A stretch of DNA of 64,000 nt from Actinopolymorpha cephalotaxi (GTDB lineage: Bacteria > Actinomycetota > Actinomycetes > Propionibacteriales > Actinopolymorphaceae). Shown in pieces: positions 17,741-25,905 of this stretch. The translations under genes and the position numbers were made by a program. The stretch is from positions 4,858,850 to 4,922,849 of the forward strand of contig NZ_JACBZA010000001.1 in assembly GCF_013408535.1 (NCBI RefSeq), given 5' to 3'. The notes under the pieces are model-generated. The model did no database searches. It was not told where the DNA came from and saw only the letters and a program-made list of their open reading frames with translations. Numbering within the stretch: the stretch's first letter is position 1; each line of letters opens with the position of its first letter.

Positions 17741-17809
17741 GGCCGCATCCTCCGTCTCAACTTCCGCGTCCCCCCGTCAGGGCGTCCCGGTAAGGTCCCG
17801 AACTTCACG

Positions 17810-17824
17810 GTGACACAGTGTCAC
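17810..17824. promoter_or_regulatory. 15-bp perfect palindrome in the menC/menE divergent promoter
   Basis: GTGACAC-A-GTGTCAC is a perfect dyad with one central base, 14 bp before the menE -10 hexamer and so over the -35 region, and 70 bp before the menC start. Such a site suggests a dimeric repressor or activator that controls both men operons. I cannot name the protein. Confidence 0.6.
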
Positions 17825-17837
17825 GAGACCGGGCTCG

Positions 17838-17843
17838 TAGCCT
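17838..17843 (+). promoter_or_regulatory. Candidate -10 element of menE; leaderless transcript
   Basis: TAGCCT ends 6 nt before the GTG start of menE, so transcription would begin at or next to the start codon and the mRNA would be leaderless. No ribosome-binding site is visible before this GTG, which agrees. The -35 region is covered by the palindrome. Confidence 0.45.
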
Positions 17844-17849
17844 AGTCAC

Positions 17850-19130
17850 GTGCCCACCGACTCCCACCGCCGACTGGTCGCCGTCGAACTCGTGGACGAG
17901 CCCCCTCCCGATCCGGGCGGCAGCTCACCTGGGGCCCTAGTCGATCATGCCGACCACGGCGTCGTGCGGGCCGGTGTCGGCGGACTGCTCGCGCTGCTCG
18001 CGGACCGGCTCGACGGCGAGGGTCCTGCGCTGGCGCCGCTCGCGCCGGGACCCGAGCGCGAACAGATCCTGACCCTACTCCGCACCGATCTTCCGCTGGA
18101 ACGCGACGACATCGCCGTCGTGCTGCCCACGTCCGGATCCACCGGAGAGCCGAAGGGCGCGCTGCTGCCCGCGGCGGCGCTGCTGCACTCGGCCCGGGCG
18201 ACGCTGGACGCTCTCGGCGGTCCCGGCCGGTGGCTGCTGGCGTTGCCGCCGACCCGGGTGGCCGGCCTGCAGGTGCTGGTCCGGTCGCTGGTCGCCGGTA
18301 CGACGCCAGTGGTGATGCCGGGCCGGTTCACGGTGGAGGCGTTCACGGCGGCGACGTCACGGCTGGGATCCGGCTCGTCGGGCTCGTCCGGTCGCCGGTA
18401 CACCGCGCTGGTGCCGACCCAGCTCGGCCGGCTGCTGGACGCCGGACCGGCGGCGGTGGACGCGCTCCGGTCCTACGACGCGGTGCTGGCCGGCGGCGGG
18501 GCGAGTTCGGCGGCGCTGCTGGAGCGGGCCCGGTCGGCCGGGGTACGGGTGGTCACGACGTACGGCATGACCGAGACGTGCGGCGGGTGCGTCTACGACG
18601 GGCGGCCGCTGGCCGGGGTGGACCTGGACATCGACGAGGCGAGCGGCCTGGTGCGGATCGGCGGCGCGACCGTGTTCGCCGGCTACCGCCGCCGGCCCGA
18701 CCTCACCGCGCAGGCCCTGGTGGACGGTCGGCACGTGACCAGCGACCTCGGCCGGCTGCGCCCCGACGGGACGCTGGAGATCCTCGGCCGGGCCGACGAC
18801 GTGGTGGTCTCCGGCGGTGTCAACGTGCCCTTGCTCGCGGTGGAGCGCGCGGTCGCGTCCTGTCCCGGGGTGGCCGAGGCGGCGGCGGTGGGGATCCCGG
18901 ACGCCGAGTGGGGTTCCCGGGTCCGGGCGTACGTCGTACTCCGGCCGGGGGCGGGCGCGCCCGGGCTGGCCGACGTCCGCGACCACGTGAGCGCGGCGCA
19001 TCCCCGCGCCTACGCACCGCGCGAACTCGTGGTGGTCGACGCGCTGCCGCTGCTGCCCTCGGGCAAGGTCGACCGCTCGGCCCTGCGCGCCGCCGACCCG
19101 GACCAACCCGGACCGACCCGGGCGCGGTGA
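17850..19130 (+). CDS. menE: o-Succinylbenzoate-CoA ligase
   Basis: AMP-forming ligase that activates o-succinylbenzoate with CoA. Motifs in order: P-loop PTSGSTGEPKGALL near residue 90, LPPTRVAGLQVLVRSL near 131, TTYGMTETCGGCVYDG near 232, the hinge ILGRADDVVVSGGVNV near 310, and the C-terminal catalytic lysine in PSGKVDRSAL. At 426 residues it is the compact form seen in actinobacteria. GTG start, apparently leaderless. menA follows 28 nt later on the same strand, so the two form an operon diverging from menC-menD. Confidence 0.92.
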   Translation: MPTDSHRRLVAVELVDEPPPDPGGSSPGALVDHADHGVVRAGVGGLLALLADRLDGEGPALAPLAPGPEREQILTLLRTDLPLERDDIAVVLPTSGSTGEPKGALLPAAALLHSARATLDALGGPGRWLLALPPTRVAGLQVLVRSLVAGTTPVVMPGRFTVEAFTAATSRLGSGSSGSSGRRYTALVPTQLGRLLDAGPAAVDALRSYDAVLAGGGASSAALLERARSAGVRVVTTYGMTETCGGCVYDGRPLAGVDLDIDEASGLVRIGGATVFAGYRRRPDLTAQALVDGRHVTSDLGRLRPDGTLEILGRADDVVVSGGVNVPLLAVERAVASCPGVAEAAAVGIPDAEWGSRVRAYVVLRPGAGAPGLADVRDHVSAAHPRAYAPRELVVVDALPLLPSGKVDRSALRAADPDQPGPTRAR

Positions 19131-19158
19131 ACCACACCGCCGTTGAAAGAATCCGGCC

Positions 19159-20031
19159 GTGGCAACTACCGCACAGTGGTGGGACGGCGCCCGTCCGCGC
19201 ACGCTGTCCGCGTCGATCGCACCGGTCGTCGTGGGCTCCGGCGCGGCCGCAGCGGCCGGCTCGTTCGTCGCCTGGAAGGCCGTGCTCGCGCTCGTCGTGG
19301 CGGTGGCCCTGCAGGTCGGCTCCAACTACGCCAACGACTACTCCGACGGCATCCGCGGCACCGACGACAACCGCGTCGGCCCGCAGCGCCTGGTCGGTTC
19401 CGGTGCCGCCCGGCCGAAGACGGTGAAGGCCGTCGCGTTCGGCTGCTTCGCGGTCGCCGCGGTCTGCGGCCTGGTCCTCGCGCTCACCACCGCCTGGTGG
19501 CTGCTGCTGGTCGGCGTGGCCGCGGTGGCCGCCGCGTGGTTCTACACCGGAGGCAGCAGGCCCTACGGCTACTACGCGCTCGGCGAGATCAGCGTGTTCG
19601 TGTTCTTCGGCCTGGTCGCGGTGATCGGCACGACGTACGTCCAGACCGGCCGGGTGACCTGGCCCGCCGTCGCGTGCGCGTTCGGCGTCGGCGCGCTCAC
19701 CTGCGCGCTGCTGGTGGCCAACAACCTGCGCGACATCCCGACCGACCGGGAGAGCGGCAAGCGCACCCTCGCGGTGGTGATGGGAGACCGCGGGTCCCGC
19801 CTGCTGTACGCCGGGCTGCAGGTCGTGGCGTACGTCGTGGTGGTGCTGCTCGCGGTGACGGTGACGCCGTGGACGCTGCTGGCCCTGCTCTCGCTGCCGC
19901 TGGCGATCCGGCCGGTGGCCACGGTGCTTCGCGGGACCACCGGCCGGGCGCTCATCCCGGTACTCCGCGACAACGGAGTGGCCGAACTCGCCTACGCCGT
20001 ACTGCTCGCGGTCGGGCTCGTCCTCGCCTGA
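19159..20031 (+). CDS. menA: 1,4-Dihydroxy-2-naphthoate polyprenyltransferase
   Basis: UbiA-type membrane prenyltransferase attaching the isoprenoid chain to dihydroxynaphthoate. The two Asp-rich motifs are clear: NYANDYSDGIRGTDDNRVGP near residue 56 and NNLRDIPTDRESGKRT near 190. About eight membrane helices are visible in 290 residues. GTG start at 19159 with the family N-terminus WWDGARPRTL following. Second gene of the menE-menA operon. Confidence 0.95.
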   Translation: MATTAQWWDGARPRTLSASIAPVVVGSGAAAAAGSFVAWKAVLALVVAVALQVGSNYANDYSDGIRGTDDNRVGPQRLVGSGAARPKTVKAVAFGCFAVAAVCGLVLALTTAWWLLLVGVAAVAAAWFYTGGSRPYGYYALGEISVFVFFGLVAVIGTTYVQTGRVTWPAVACAFGVGALTCALLVANNLRDIPTDRESGKRTLAVVMGDRGSRLLYAGLQVVAYVVVVLLAVTVTPWTLLALLSLPLAIRPVATVLRGTTGRALIPVLRDNGVAELAYAVLLAVGLVLA

Positions 20032-20056
20032 GGCCGCCAGGCCTCCGACCTCGCCG

Positions 20057-20275
20057 TCAGGTGCGCTCGGTGGGGTCGTTCGTACTGGACGACGTACCCA
20101 TCTCGTCCTCGGACTCCGGCTGAGGATGGGTCACCTGCCGGCGCTCCTGGAGCCGCCGGACGTACTCCGGGGTGATCTGTTCCTCGTCGATGTCACGCGG
20201 ATCCTCGCCTGGCGTGGCGCCTTCCTTGGCCCAGCGAGACTTGTCCTGCGAGTCGCGGCGCGGTTCGTCGGTCAT
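20057..20275 (-). CDS. Small hydrophilic conserved-type protein, function unknown
   Basis: 72 residues, strongly acidic and Gln/Arg-rich: RDIDEEQITPEYVRRLQERRQV in the middle looks helical, with low-complexity Ser/Asp/Glu ends. I do not recognise a named family, but short proteins of this composition next to menA occur in related actinobacteria as I remember them. ATG at 20275. Convergent with menA (25 bp between stops). It may be cytosolic; no membrane segment or cysteine is present. Confidence 0.6.
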   Translation of the reverse strand: MTDEPRRDSQDKSRWAKEGATPGEDPRDIDEEQITPEYVRRLQERRQVTHPQPESEDEMGTSSSTNDPTERT

Positions 20276-20359
20276 AACTGCCCGCTACCCAGGTGCACCG
20301 CCCGGAAACGCCGGGGCCGCCCACGCGGAGTCGCCGCGTGGCCGACCGTCCAGCCGCGG

Positions 20360-21520
20360 CTACCGAGCGTCGCCGGACTCGAGCGTTCCGGCCGAGGTGA
20401 AGGCCGCCAGCCGGCGGGCGTACGGCGCGAGGTCCAGCCCCTGCGCGGCCACCCAGGCGTCGTCGTAGTAGGTGTGGGCGTACCGGTCGCCGCCGTCGCA
20501 GATCAGCGTCACCACGCTCCCCCGCTCCCCTGCCGCGCGCATCCGCCCGACCAGGGTGAGTGCACCCCACAGGTTGGTGCCGGTGGAGCCGCCGGCGCGC
20601 TGGCCGGTCACCCCGAGCAGGTGCCGCATCGCCGCCACCGACGCCGCGTCCGGCACCCGCAGCATGGTGTCGACGACGCTGGGGACGAACGAGGGTTCGA
20701 CCCGCGGGCGGCCGATGCCCTCGATCCGGGATCCGACCGCGGTCACCTCGGCGTCGCCGCGCGTCCAGCCCTCGAAGAACGCCGAGCCGTCCGGGTCGAC
20801 GACGCACAGCCTGGTCTCGTGCCGGCGGTAGCGGACGTACCGGCCGATGGTGGCGCTGGTGCCGCCGGTCCCGGCGCCGACCACGACCCACCTGGGCACC
20901 GGGTGACGTTCCAGCCGGAGCTGCTCGAAGATGCTCTCGGCGATGTTGTTGTTGCCTCGCCAGTCGGTGGCGCGCTCGGCGTAGGTGAACTGGTCCATGA
21001 AATGGCCGCCGGTCTCCTCGGCGAGCCGGTGCGACTCCGCGTAGATCCCGCGCGGGTCGTCGATCAGGTGACAGCGGCCGCCGTAGAACTCGATCAGCGC
21101 GATCTTCTCCGGGCTCGTACACGCCGGCATCACCGCCACGAACGGCAGCCCGAGCAGTCGCGCGAAGTACGCCTCGCTGACCGCGGTGGAGCCGCTGGAC
21201 GCCTCGATCACCGGCGTGTCCGGGCCCAGCCAGCCGCTGGTCAGCGCGTACAGGAACAGCGACCGCGCCAGCCGGTGCTTGAGGCTGCCGGTCGGGTGCA
21301 CCGACTCGTCCTTGAGGTAGAGGTCGATGCCCCATCGCGCCGGCAGCGGGAACACGTGCAGGTGGGTGTCGGCGCTGCGGTTGGCGTCGGCCTCCACCCG
21401 GCGGACGGCCTCGGCCACCCAGTCGCGGTCGGGCATCGGCCGGGGCGGGACGGGCAGTACCGGCGGTGCCGGCGGTACCGGCAGTCCGGGCGGCGTGGGC
21501 AGGTCGGACGGCGCTGACAT
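20360..21520 (-). CDS. PLP-dependent cysteine synthase family protein, Cds1-like
   Basis: Fold-type II PLP enzyme of 386 residues. PLP lysine in [13 protein letters not shown] near residue 80, [13 protein letters not shown] near 110, and the phosphate-binding [16 protein letters not shown] near 195; the C-terminal [12 protein letters not shown] and [13 protein letters not shown] follow. The long form with these motifs resembles mycobacterial Cds1, an L-cysteine desulfhydrase giving H2S, rather than CysK or CysM. The first 25 residues are a Pro-rich low-complexity run, so the true start could be the ATG at residue 29 ([11 protein letters not shown]). Ends 10 nt after the stop of no gene; the membrane protein gene lies just downstream on the same strand. 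Confidence 0.82.
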   Translation of the reverse strand: MSAPSDLPTPPGLPVPPAPPVLPVPPRPMPDRDWVAEAVRRVEADANRSADTHLHVFPLPARWGIDLYLKDESVHPTGSLKHRLARSLFLYALTSGWLGPDTPVIEASSGSTAVSEAYFARLLGLPFVAVMPACTSPEKIALIEFYGGRCHLIDDPRGIYAESHRLAEETGGHFMDQFTYAERATDWRGNNNIAESIFEQLRLERHPVPRWVVVGAGTGGTSATIGRYVRYRRHETRLCVVDPDGSAFFEGWTRGDAEVTAVGSRIEGIGRPRVEPSFVPSVVDTMLRVPDAASVAAMRHLLGVTGQRAGGSTGTNLWGALTLVGRMRAAGERGSVVTLICDGGDRYAHTYYDDAWVAAQGLDLAPYARRLAAFTSAGTLESGDAR

Positions 21521-21529
21521 GGCCGCACC

Positions 21530-22543
21530 CTAACCCCGTCTCGGCGGAGGATCCGCCGTCGACGTCCTGTCAACCCACCCTTGCCGCCGCCGTACGAGCC
21601 AGAAGACGAGCGTCGACAGCGCCGCCCACCCGCCCAGCACGAGGAACGGCAGGACGTGCAGGTGCCCGGGAAAGTAGACCTCGGTGTGGATCGCCGCGAT
21701 CGCGGCGCCGGACGGGAGCCAGGGCCCGATGACCCGCAGGAACAACGGGAGCAGCGGCCAGGAGACCACGCCGCCGGAGGCGGGGTTTCCGAGCAGGACG
21801 ATGATCGCCCAGGTCGGGATGATCGCCCACGGCCCGATCAGGACCAGGAACATGAGGAACAGCGCGCCGGCGACGTACATCGCGAGCGCCAGCGTCAGCC
21901 AGACCGGCACGAACGGCAGGTGGAGCGCGCCGAGGAGCCAGTCCACGACCGCCACGATGGCGAACGCGCCGAGGAGCGAGTACGCCGCGGTGAACGCGAT
22001 CCGCACGCCGGGACCGAGGTCGCTCGCGTGCATCCAGAGCTGGGTCGCCCCGACGAAGCCGACCACGACCGCCGCCAGGGTGACGTAGAAGATCACCAGG
22101 CCGCGCGGATCGCCCTGCTGGGTCGGGTTGAGGTCGCGTACGACGACCTCCACGCCGACCGCCCTGCCGACGGCCGGCGCCGCCTGCTCGAGGAGTTGGG
22201 CCACGGACGCACCGGACGCCGACGACACCTCCACCGTCACCCGCCGTTCCTGCCGAAGGTCGAAGATCGCGAAGACCGTCTGCTCCTCGATCGCGTACTG
22301 GGCCCACGCGGTCGTGGCGAAGGAGTGGGGCACCAGCGCACCGTTCAGCGCGTGGTCCATCCCGGCCACGAAGGCGCGGTGCTGCGTCCCTTCCCAGCCG
22401 ACGACGGCGACCGGAACCTCCTGCGGGCCGGGGTTGGCGAACGCGTAGGTGTAGGACCAGGCGAAGAAGCCCGCCGCCGCGGCGATGAGAACCACCAGGC
22501 CCGCCGCCGTGAGGTAGGGCGAGCTCCGGTTTCCCTCCGCCAT
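21530..22543 (-). CDS. ABC-2/DUF3533-type membrane protein
   Basis: 337 residues: one N-terminal membrane helix (about 10-32), an extracytoplasmic domain with VPVAVVGWEGTQHRAFVAGMDHALNG and the strand-helix pattern of ABC-2/YhgE-like proteins, then five membrane helices from about residue 155 onward, and a basic tail. The arrangement (helix, large outer loop, helix bundle) is that of DUF3533 and YhgE/Pip proteins, which act in export. No ATPase gene is adjacent. It follows the TetR gene by 63 bp on the same strand, so TetR, the SMR exporter and this protein may be one export unit. Confidence 0.7.
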   Translation of the reverse strand: MAEGNRSSPYLTAAGLVVLIAAAAGFFAWSYTYAFANPGPQEVPVAVVGWEGTQHRAFVAGMDHALNGALVPHSFATTAWAQYAIEEQTVFAIFDLRQERRVTVEVSSASGASVAQLLEQAAPAVGRAVGVEVVVRDLNPTQQGDPRGLVIFYVTLAAVVVGFVGATQLWMHASDLGPGVRIAFTAAYSLLGAFAIVAVVDWLLGALHLPFVPVWLTLALAMYVAGALFLMFLVLIGPWAIIPTWAIIVLLGNPASGGVVSWPLLPLFLRVIGPWLPSGAAIAAIHTEVYFPGHLHVLPFLVLGGWAALSTLVFWLVRRRQGWVDRTSTADPPPRRG

Positions 22544-22606
22544 GGCGACGATGCTAGGTCAGCAGAAGGTGACCGGACGGGAACTCGGCGTGTACGAGAC
22601 CGCCGG

Positions 22607-23200
22607 TCATCGGTCGCCGAGGAGCGGCGCGAGCAGGTCGGTGGCGACGTCGCGGGCGTCACCGCGGCCCTCCGACAGCGCGCTCACCGCGGCGCCGTCG
22701 ACGACCGCGAGCACCACGTCGGCGCTCACCAGGCCGGACCGGCCGGTGCGGGCGAGCAGGTCGTCGATCACCTCGAGGAACGCCGGCCGCATCCCCCGCA
22801 GGACCGCGGCGACGGCGGGATGGCGAGCAGCGGCGAGCAGTTGCTCGTACTGCGCGAGGACCGCGGCGCGCCCGCCCGGCAGCACCGCGCGGGCCAGCCG
22901 GCGGGCGGCCTCGCGTTCGCTGTAACTTCCCTTCGGGACGGAGGCGGCGGAGCGGGCGGCCCGGCGTACCCAGCGCTGCGCGAGGGCGCCGGCCGCGGCC
23001 GCCCGCAGGTCGTCCAGCGAGGCGAAGTAGTAGGTCGTCGAGCCGAGGGGTACGCCGGCCCGGCGGGCCACCGCGCGATGGCTCACCGCGTCCACCCCGG
23101 CGTCCTGGAGCAGGTCGGCGGCCGCGGCGATCAGGGCGTCCCGGCGCCGCTGGCCACGCTCCTGCCGGGGCTGCTGGCGCGGCTCCTGCCGGGCGGTCAG
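22607..23200 (-). CDS. TetR family regulator with a probable CTG start
   Basis: 197 residues if read from the CTG at 23200, which overlaps the SMR stop as CTGA. The DNA-binding domain is RRDALIAAAADLLQDAG...VSHRAVARRAGVPLGSTTYYFASLDDL, which includes the complete TetR helix-turn-helix, and the C-terminal ligand domain has the PGGRAAVLAQYEQLL pattern. The first ATG/GTG/TTG in frame is GTG 23095, inside the domain, which would delete the first helix. So either CTG is used with coupling to the upstream gene, or the protein is truncated. It likely controls the SMR gene. Confidence 0.78.
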   Translation of the reverse strand: MTARQEPRQQPRQERGQRRRDALIAAAADLLQDAGVDAVSHRAVARRAGVPLGSTTYYFASLDDLRAAAAGALAQRWVRRAARSAASVPKGSYSEREAARRLARAVLPGGRAAVLAQYEQLLAAARHPAVAAVLRGMRPAFLEVIDDLLARTGRSGLVSADVVLAVVDGAAVSALSEGRGDARDVATDLLAPLLGDR

Positions 23201-23520
23201 TGCCCCGCCCCGGACAGGTTGAGCCCGACCACCCCGGCGATGATCAGCACCAGCGAGACGAGCTTCAGGACGGAGAAGCCGTCACCCAGGAACACCATGC
23301 CGATCACGGCGGTCGCCGACGCGCCGATGCCGGTCCAGGCGGCGTACGCCGGACCGACCGGGATCTGCTTCATCGCCCAGGCGAGTCCACCCAGGCTGGC
23401 TACCGCGCAGACGGCGAACACCACCGACGGCACCAGTCGGGTGAAGCCGTTGGACAACTTCAGCGAGATCGCCCAGCCCGCTTCGAGAAACCCCGATCCG
23501 ACCAGCACCAGCCACGCCAT
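23197..23520 (-). CDS. Small multidrug resistance (SMR) exporter, SugE/Gdx-like
   Basis: Four-helix, 107-residue SMR transporter with the essential glutamate in GFLEAGWAISLK near residue 13, GFTRLVPSVVF, and the loop PVGPAYAAWTGIGASATAVIG. The sequence around the glutamate resembles the SugE/Gdx (guanidinium) branch more than EmrE. No guanidine riboswitch is visible upstream. A regulator follows with overlapping stop and start. The 179-bp gap 23521-23699 has an imperfect dyad TACTTGGACGAGAGTA near 23571 that could be a TetR site, with low confidence. Confidence 0.88.
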   Translation of the reverse strand: MAWLVLVGSGFLEAGWAISLKLSNGFTRLVPSVVFAVCAVASLGGLAWAMKQIPVGPAYAAWTGIGASATAVIGMVFLGDGFSVLKLVSLVLIIAGVVGLNLSGAGH

Positions 23521-23699
23521 CGCACACTCTCCCCGGGACTCACGTCGAATCTGTACGTTCGTGCAACTTTACTTGGACGAGAGTACACGTTTGCGAAGCG
23601 GACGGGGTGCGAAGTGACCAGGATTGTGAACACGTGAACGCGGGGCAGGAACGATCGAACGCGCGCGGGCCGGGACCAGATCGGATCGGATCGGCCCGG

Positions 23700-23954
23700 T
23701 CAGCCGTCGACGTCCTCCCGGCGGGTGGACGTGTCCAGGCGCCCCCGCACGGACCGCAGCCCGGAGGTGAGCGCCGCACCGGCCTCGACGCCGCGCTGAC
23801 GCAGCAGCAACCAGGACAGACCGGACGTGAGGAGCACGGCGGGCAACGCGATCAGCCACGCCGACACATGGGCGCCGAACAGCAGGTACAGCACTCCGAA
23901 GCACGCCAGGAAGACGACGAGCCGGAGCAGCGTGTAGACGAGGAAGGTACGCAC
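23700..23954 (-). CDS. DUF4229 membrane protein
   Basis: 84 residues with two membrane helices (about 5-25 and 30-48), a basic loop WLLLRQRGVEAGAALTSGLRSVRGRLD, and an acidic end. This is the DUF4229 pattern, widespread in actinobacteria and of unknown role. Start ATG 23954. It lies 17 nt after the ammonia-lyase stop, in the same direction, so it may be on the Lrp-lyase transcript. Confidence 0.75.
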   Translation of the reverse strand: MRTFLVYTLLRLVVFLACFGVLYLLFGAHVSAWLIALPAVLLTSGLSWLLLRQRGVEAGAALTSGLRSVRGRLDTSTRREDVDG

Positions 23955-23971
23955 GACGTTGGCAGCGTACG

Positions 23972-24934
23972 TCAGGAGCCGAGCAGCTTGACGAGCAGGT
24001 CGGGCTCGATGTTGCCGCCGGACACCACCGCCACGACCGGGCCGGCGGGCAGCTCGCCGGAGCGGCTGAGGTAGGCGGCCGTGGTCACCGCACCCCCGGG
24101 CTCGGCCACCAGCCGGGACCGGGTGGCGAGCACCCGCACCGCTTCGGCGATGGCGTCCTCGGTGACGGTGAGCACGCCGTCCGCGTGCTCACGCAGGTGC
24201 GCCCAGGTGAGCTCGCCGAGCCCGGTCCGCAGCGAGTCGGCCATCGTGCGGTAGGTCCGCTCGACCGGCCACACCCGGCGTTCGCCGAGACGCATGCTCT
24301 CCGCGGCGTCACCGGCCAGCTCCGGCTCGCAGCCGAGCACCGTGACGTTGGGCCGCAGCGCCTTGACCGCGGTGGCCACACCCGACAGCAGGCCACCTCC
24401 GCCGACCGGCACCAGGACGGTCGCCACGTCGGGCAGGTCGGCGAGGATCTCCAGCCCGATCGTGCCCTGACCGGCGATCACGTCGGGATGTTCGTACGGC
24501 GGGACGTAGGCGTAGCCGTGCTCGGCGACGAGTTCGGCGGTGCGCGACTCCCGCTCGGCGGCCGGCACCATCACCACCTCGGCGCCCAGCGCGCGAGTGG
24601 CGGCGATCTTCACCCCGGGCGCGGTGTCCGGCATCACCACCGTCACCTGCGCGGCGTACTCCCGGCCGGCCAGCGCGACCGCCTGCGCGTGGTTGCCGGA
24701 GGAGTGCGTGACGATGCCGTGCGCGCGCTCCTGCTCGGTCAGCGCGCCGACGGCGTTCAGTGCGCCCCGGACCTTGAAGGCCCCGATGACCTGGAGGTTC
24801 TCCGGCTTCAGCCACAGCGGCCGGTCGGGCTCGCCCCAGGACGTCGCGACCAGCGGGGTGCGCAGCACCTGGTCGGCGATCCGGTTGGCGGCGGTGCGTA
24901 CGTCGTCCAGCGTCACCAGTGCGCTCTCGGCCAT
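23972..24934 (-). CDS. Threonine/serine ammonia-lyase family PLP enzyme
   Basis: 320 residues, fold-type II PLP enzyme of the IlvA/TdcB catabolic type. PLP lysine in LQVIGAFKVRGALNA near residue 53, SSGNHAQAVALAG near 78 and the phosphate-binding VPVGGGGLLSG near 178, with EPGGAVTTAA near 288. There is no C-terminal ACT domain, so it is probably the catabolic, not the isoleucine-regulated, form. ATG 24934 gives the normal N-terminus. It is 10 nt downstream of an Lrp/AsnC regulator gene on the same strand, which likely senses an amino acid related to the substrate. Confidence 0.88.
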   Translation of the reverse strand: MAESALVTLDDVRTAANRIADQVLRTPLVATSWGEPDRPLWLKPENLQVIGAFKVRGALNAVGALTEQERAHGIVTHSSGNHAQAVALAGREYAAQVTVVMPDTAPGVKIAATRALGAEVVMVPAAERESRTAELVAEHGYAYVPPYEHPDVIAGQGTIGLEILADLPDVATVLVPVGGGGLLSGVATAVKALRPNVTVLGCEPELAGDAAESMRLGERRVWPVERTYRTMADSLRTGLGELTWAHLREHADGVLTVTEDAIAEAVRVLATRSRLVAEPGGAVTTAAYLSRSGELPAGPVVAVVSGGNIEPDLLVKLLGS

Positions 24935-24944
24935 GTGCGAAACG

Positions 24945-25454
24945 CTACCCGGCACCGGGGTCGGCGCCGGCGTCCGCGTCGGGCTCGGCACTGCTCGCGT
25001 CCGGCAGCCCGCTCATCGGCAGCCGCCCCTCCCACTTCGTGGACAGGACCAGGGTGGTGCGCGTACGGCTGATGCCCTCGACCCGCAGCAGCCGGCCCAG
25101 CAACTCCTCCAGCGCGTCGACGTCGGCGACCCGCACCTTGACGACGTAGGACTCGTCACCGGCGACGAACCAGCAGTCCTCGATCTCGGGTACGCCGACG
25201 AGCCGCTCCACCACCGCGTTCTGGTCGGCGTTGTCGGACAGCAGCAGCCCGATCAGCGAGGTCACGGTGAGGCCGACGGCGTTCGGCCGGACCAGGGCGC
25301 GGTAGCCGGTGAGCACGCCGCGTTCCTCCAGCCGGCGGACGCGCTCCTGGACGCTCGGGCCGGACAGGCCGACGAGCCGGCCGAGTTCGGCGTACGACGC
25401 GCGGGCGTTCTCCCGCAGGGCGGCGACCAGGCGGCCGTCCAGCTCGTCCATCAC
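24945..25454 (-). CDS. Lrp/AsnC family transcriptional regulator
   Basis: 169 residues: N-terminal AsnC helix-turn-helix MDELDGRLVAALRENARASYAELGRLVGLSGPSVQERVRRL (residues 2-45), then the RAM ligand domain with GLTVTSLIGLLLSD, DCWFVAGDESYVVKVR and VEGISRTRTTLVLS. A low-complexity Asp/Ala tail ends it. Two ATGs in a row start it; either may be used. It leads the two-gene unit with the ammonia-lyase. The AT-rich region 25455-25572 upstream contains a promoter on the opposite strand and CGTTGG...CCAACG inverted hexamers (25490-25550) that could be its own binding site. Confidence 0.92.
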   Translation of the reverse strand: MMDELDGRLVAALRENARASYAELGRLVGLSGPSVQERVRRLEERGVLTGYRALVRPNAVGLTVTSLIGLLLSDNADQNAVVERLVGVPEIEDCWFVAGDESYVVKVRVADVDALEELLGRLLRVEGISRTRTTLVLSTKWEGRLPMSGLPDASSAEPDADAGADPGAG

Positions 25455-25491
25455 ATTCCTCCGTCGTCCCGGGCAAATGATCAGTGTTTCG

Positions 25492-25521
25492 TTGGCGTTT
25501 TGCGCATCAAAGCCATAGAAT
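25492..25521 (+). promoter_or_regulatory. Strong candidate sigma-70 type promoter
   Basis: TTGGCG at 25492-25497, an 18-nt spacer and TAGAAT at 25516-25521. This is the most AT-rich stretch in the area. It points rightward at a 61-codon frame starting at 25573, with a predicted start point near 25529, and lies back to back with the Lrp gene. Confidence 0.6.
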
Positions 25522-25572
25522 CATCGGCGTACATCTAGATACACCAACGATCCAAGGGGCACAACCACCACG

Positions 25573-25758
25573 ATGTTCATCGGTTCCCCGGAGTTCCCGA
25601 CGCTCCGTCAGCTTCCGCACCTCGGCACCACCTCGCTCGCGACCTCCCGTCGCGTCCCCACACCCTCGCAGGGTTCGCTCGCGGCCGACCTGCAGGCGTC
25701 CGCGACCGCCGGCCGCATGGGCCACCGGTTCCGCCGCTTCACCCGCCGGCCGCGCTGA
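25573..25758 (+). CDS. Possible small protein divergent from Lrp
   Basis: 61 codons, ATG at 25573, downstream of a good promoter. The product MFIGSPEFPTLRQLPHLGTTSLA and after is rich in Thr/Ser/Arg and ends in RFRRFTRRPR; there are no membrane segments or cysteines. AAGGGG lies about 13 nt before the ATG, too far for an ideal ribosome-binding site. I do not recognise the sequence. Either a real small protein or the transcript is regulatory only. Confidence 0.45.
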   Translation: MFIGSPEFPTLRQLPHLGTTSLATSRRVPTPSQGSLAADLQASATAGRMGHRFRRFTRRPR

Positions 25759-25850
25759 ACCCGCCCACGCCGAGCCAGCCGCTCCGAACCAGCCGCTCCG
25801 ACCGGCAGCGCTGAGCCGGCCACCCGCCGGACCACGGGCCTCGAACCTTC

Positions 25851-25893
25851 CGGACGGCTACGCTCGGGGGTAACTTCACCCCACAGCCGTCCG
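25851..25893 (+). promoter_or_regulatory. Two-tier hairpin directly in front of the PLDc_N gene
   Basis: Outer arms CGGACGGCT (25851-25859) and AGCCGTCCG (25885-25893), inner arms GGGGT (25867-25871) and ACCCC (25878-25882), all exact. The right arm ends where the ribosome-binding site GGGAGGGGG begins, 13 nt before the GTG at 25906. It could hide or present the site depending on folding. Confidence 0.55.
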
Positions 25894-25905
25894 GGAGGGG
25901 GTCCG

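Noticed and set aside
23624-23639. TTGTGAACACGTGAAC as a possible Rex site before the SMR gene
   Set aside because: The second half is a direct, not inverted, repeat of GTGAAC.
23521-23699. Guanidine-I (ykkC) riboswitch before the SMR exporter
   Set aside because: The conserved core motifs of that riboswitch are not seen on the minus strand.
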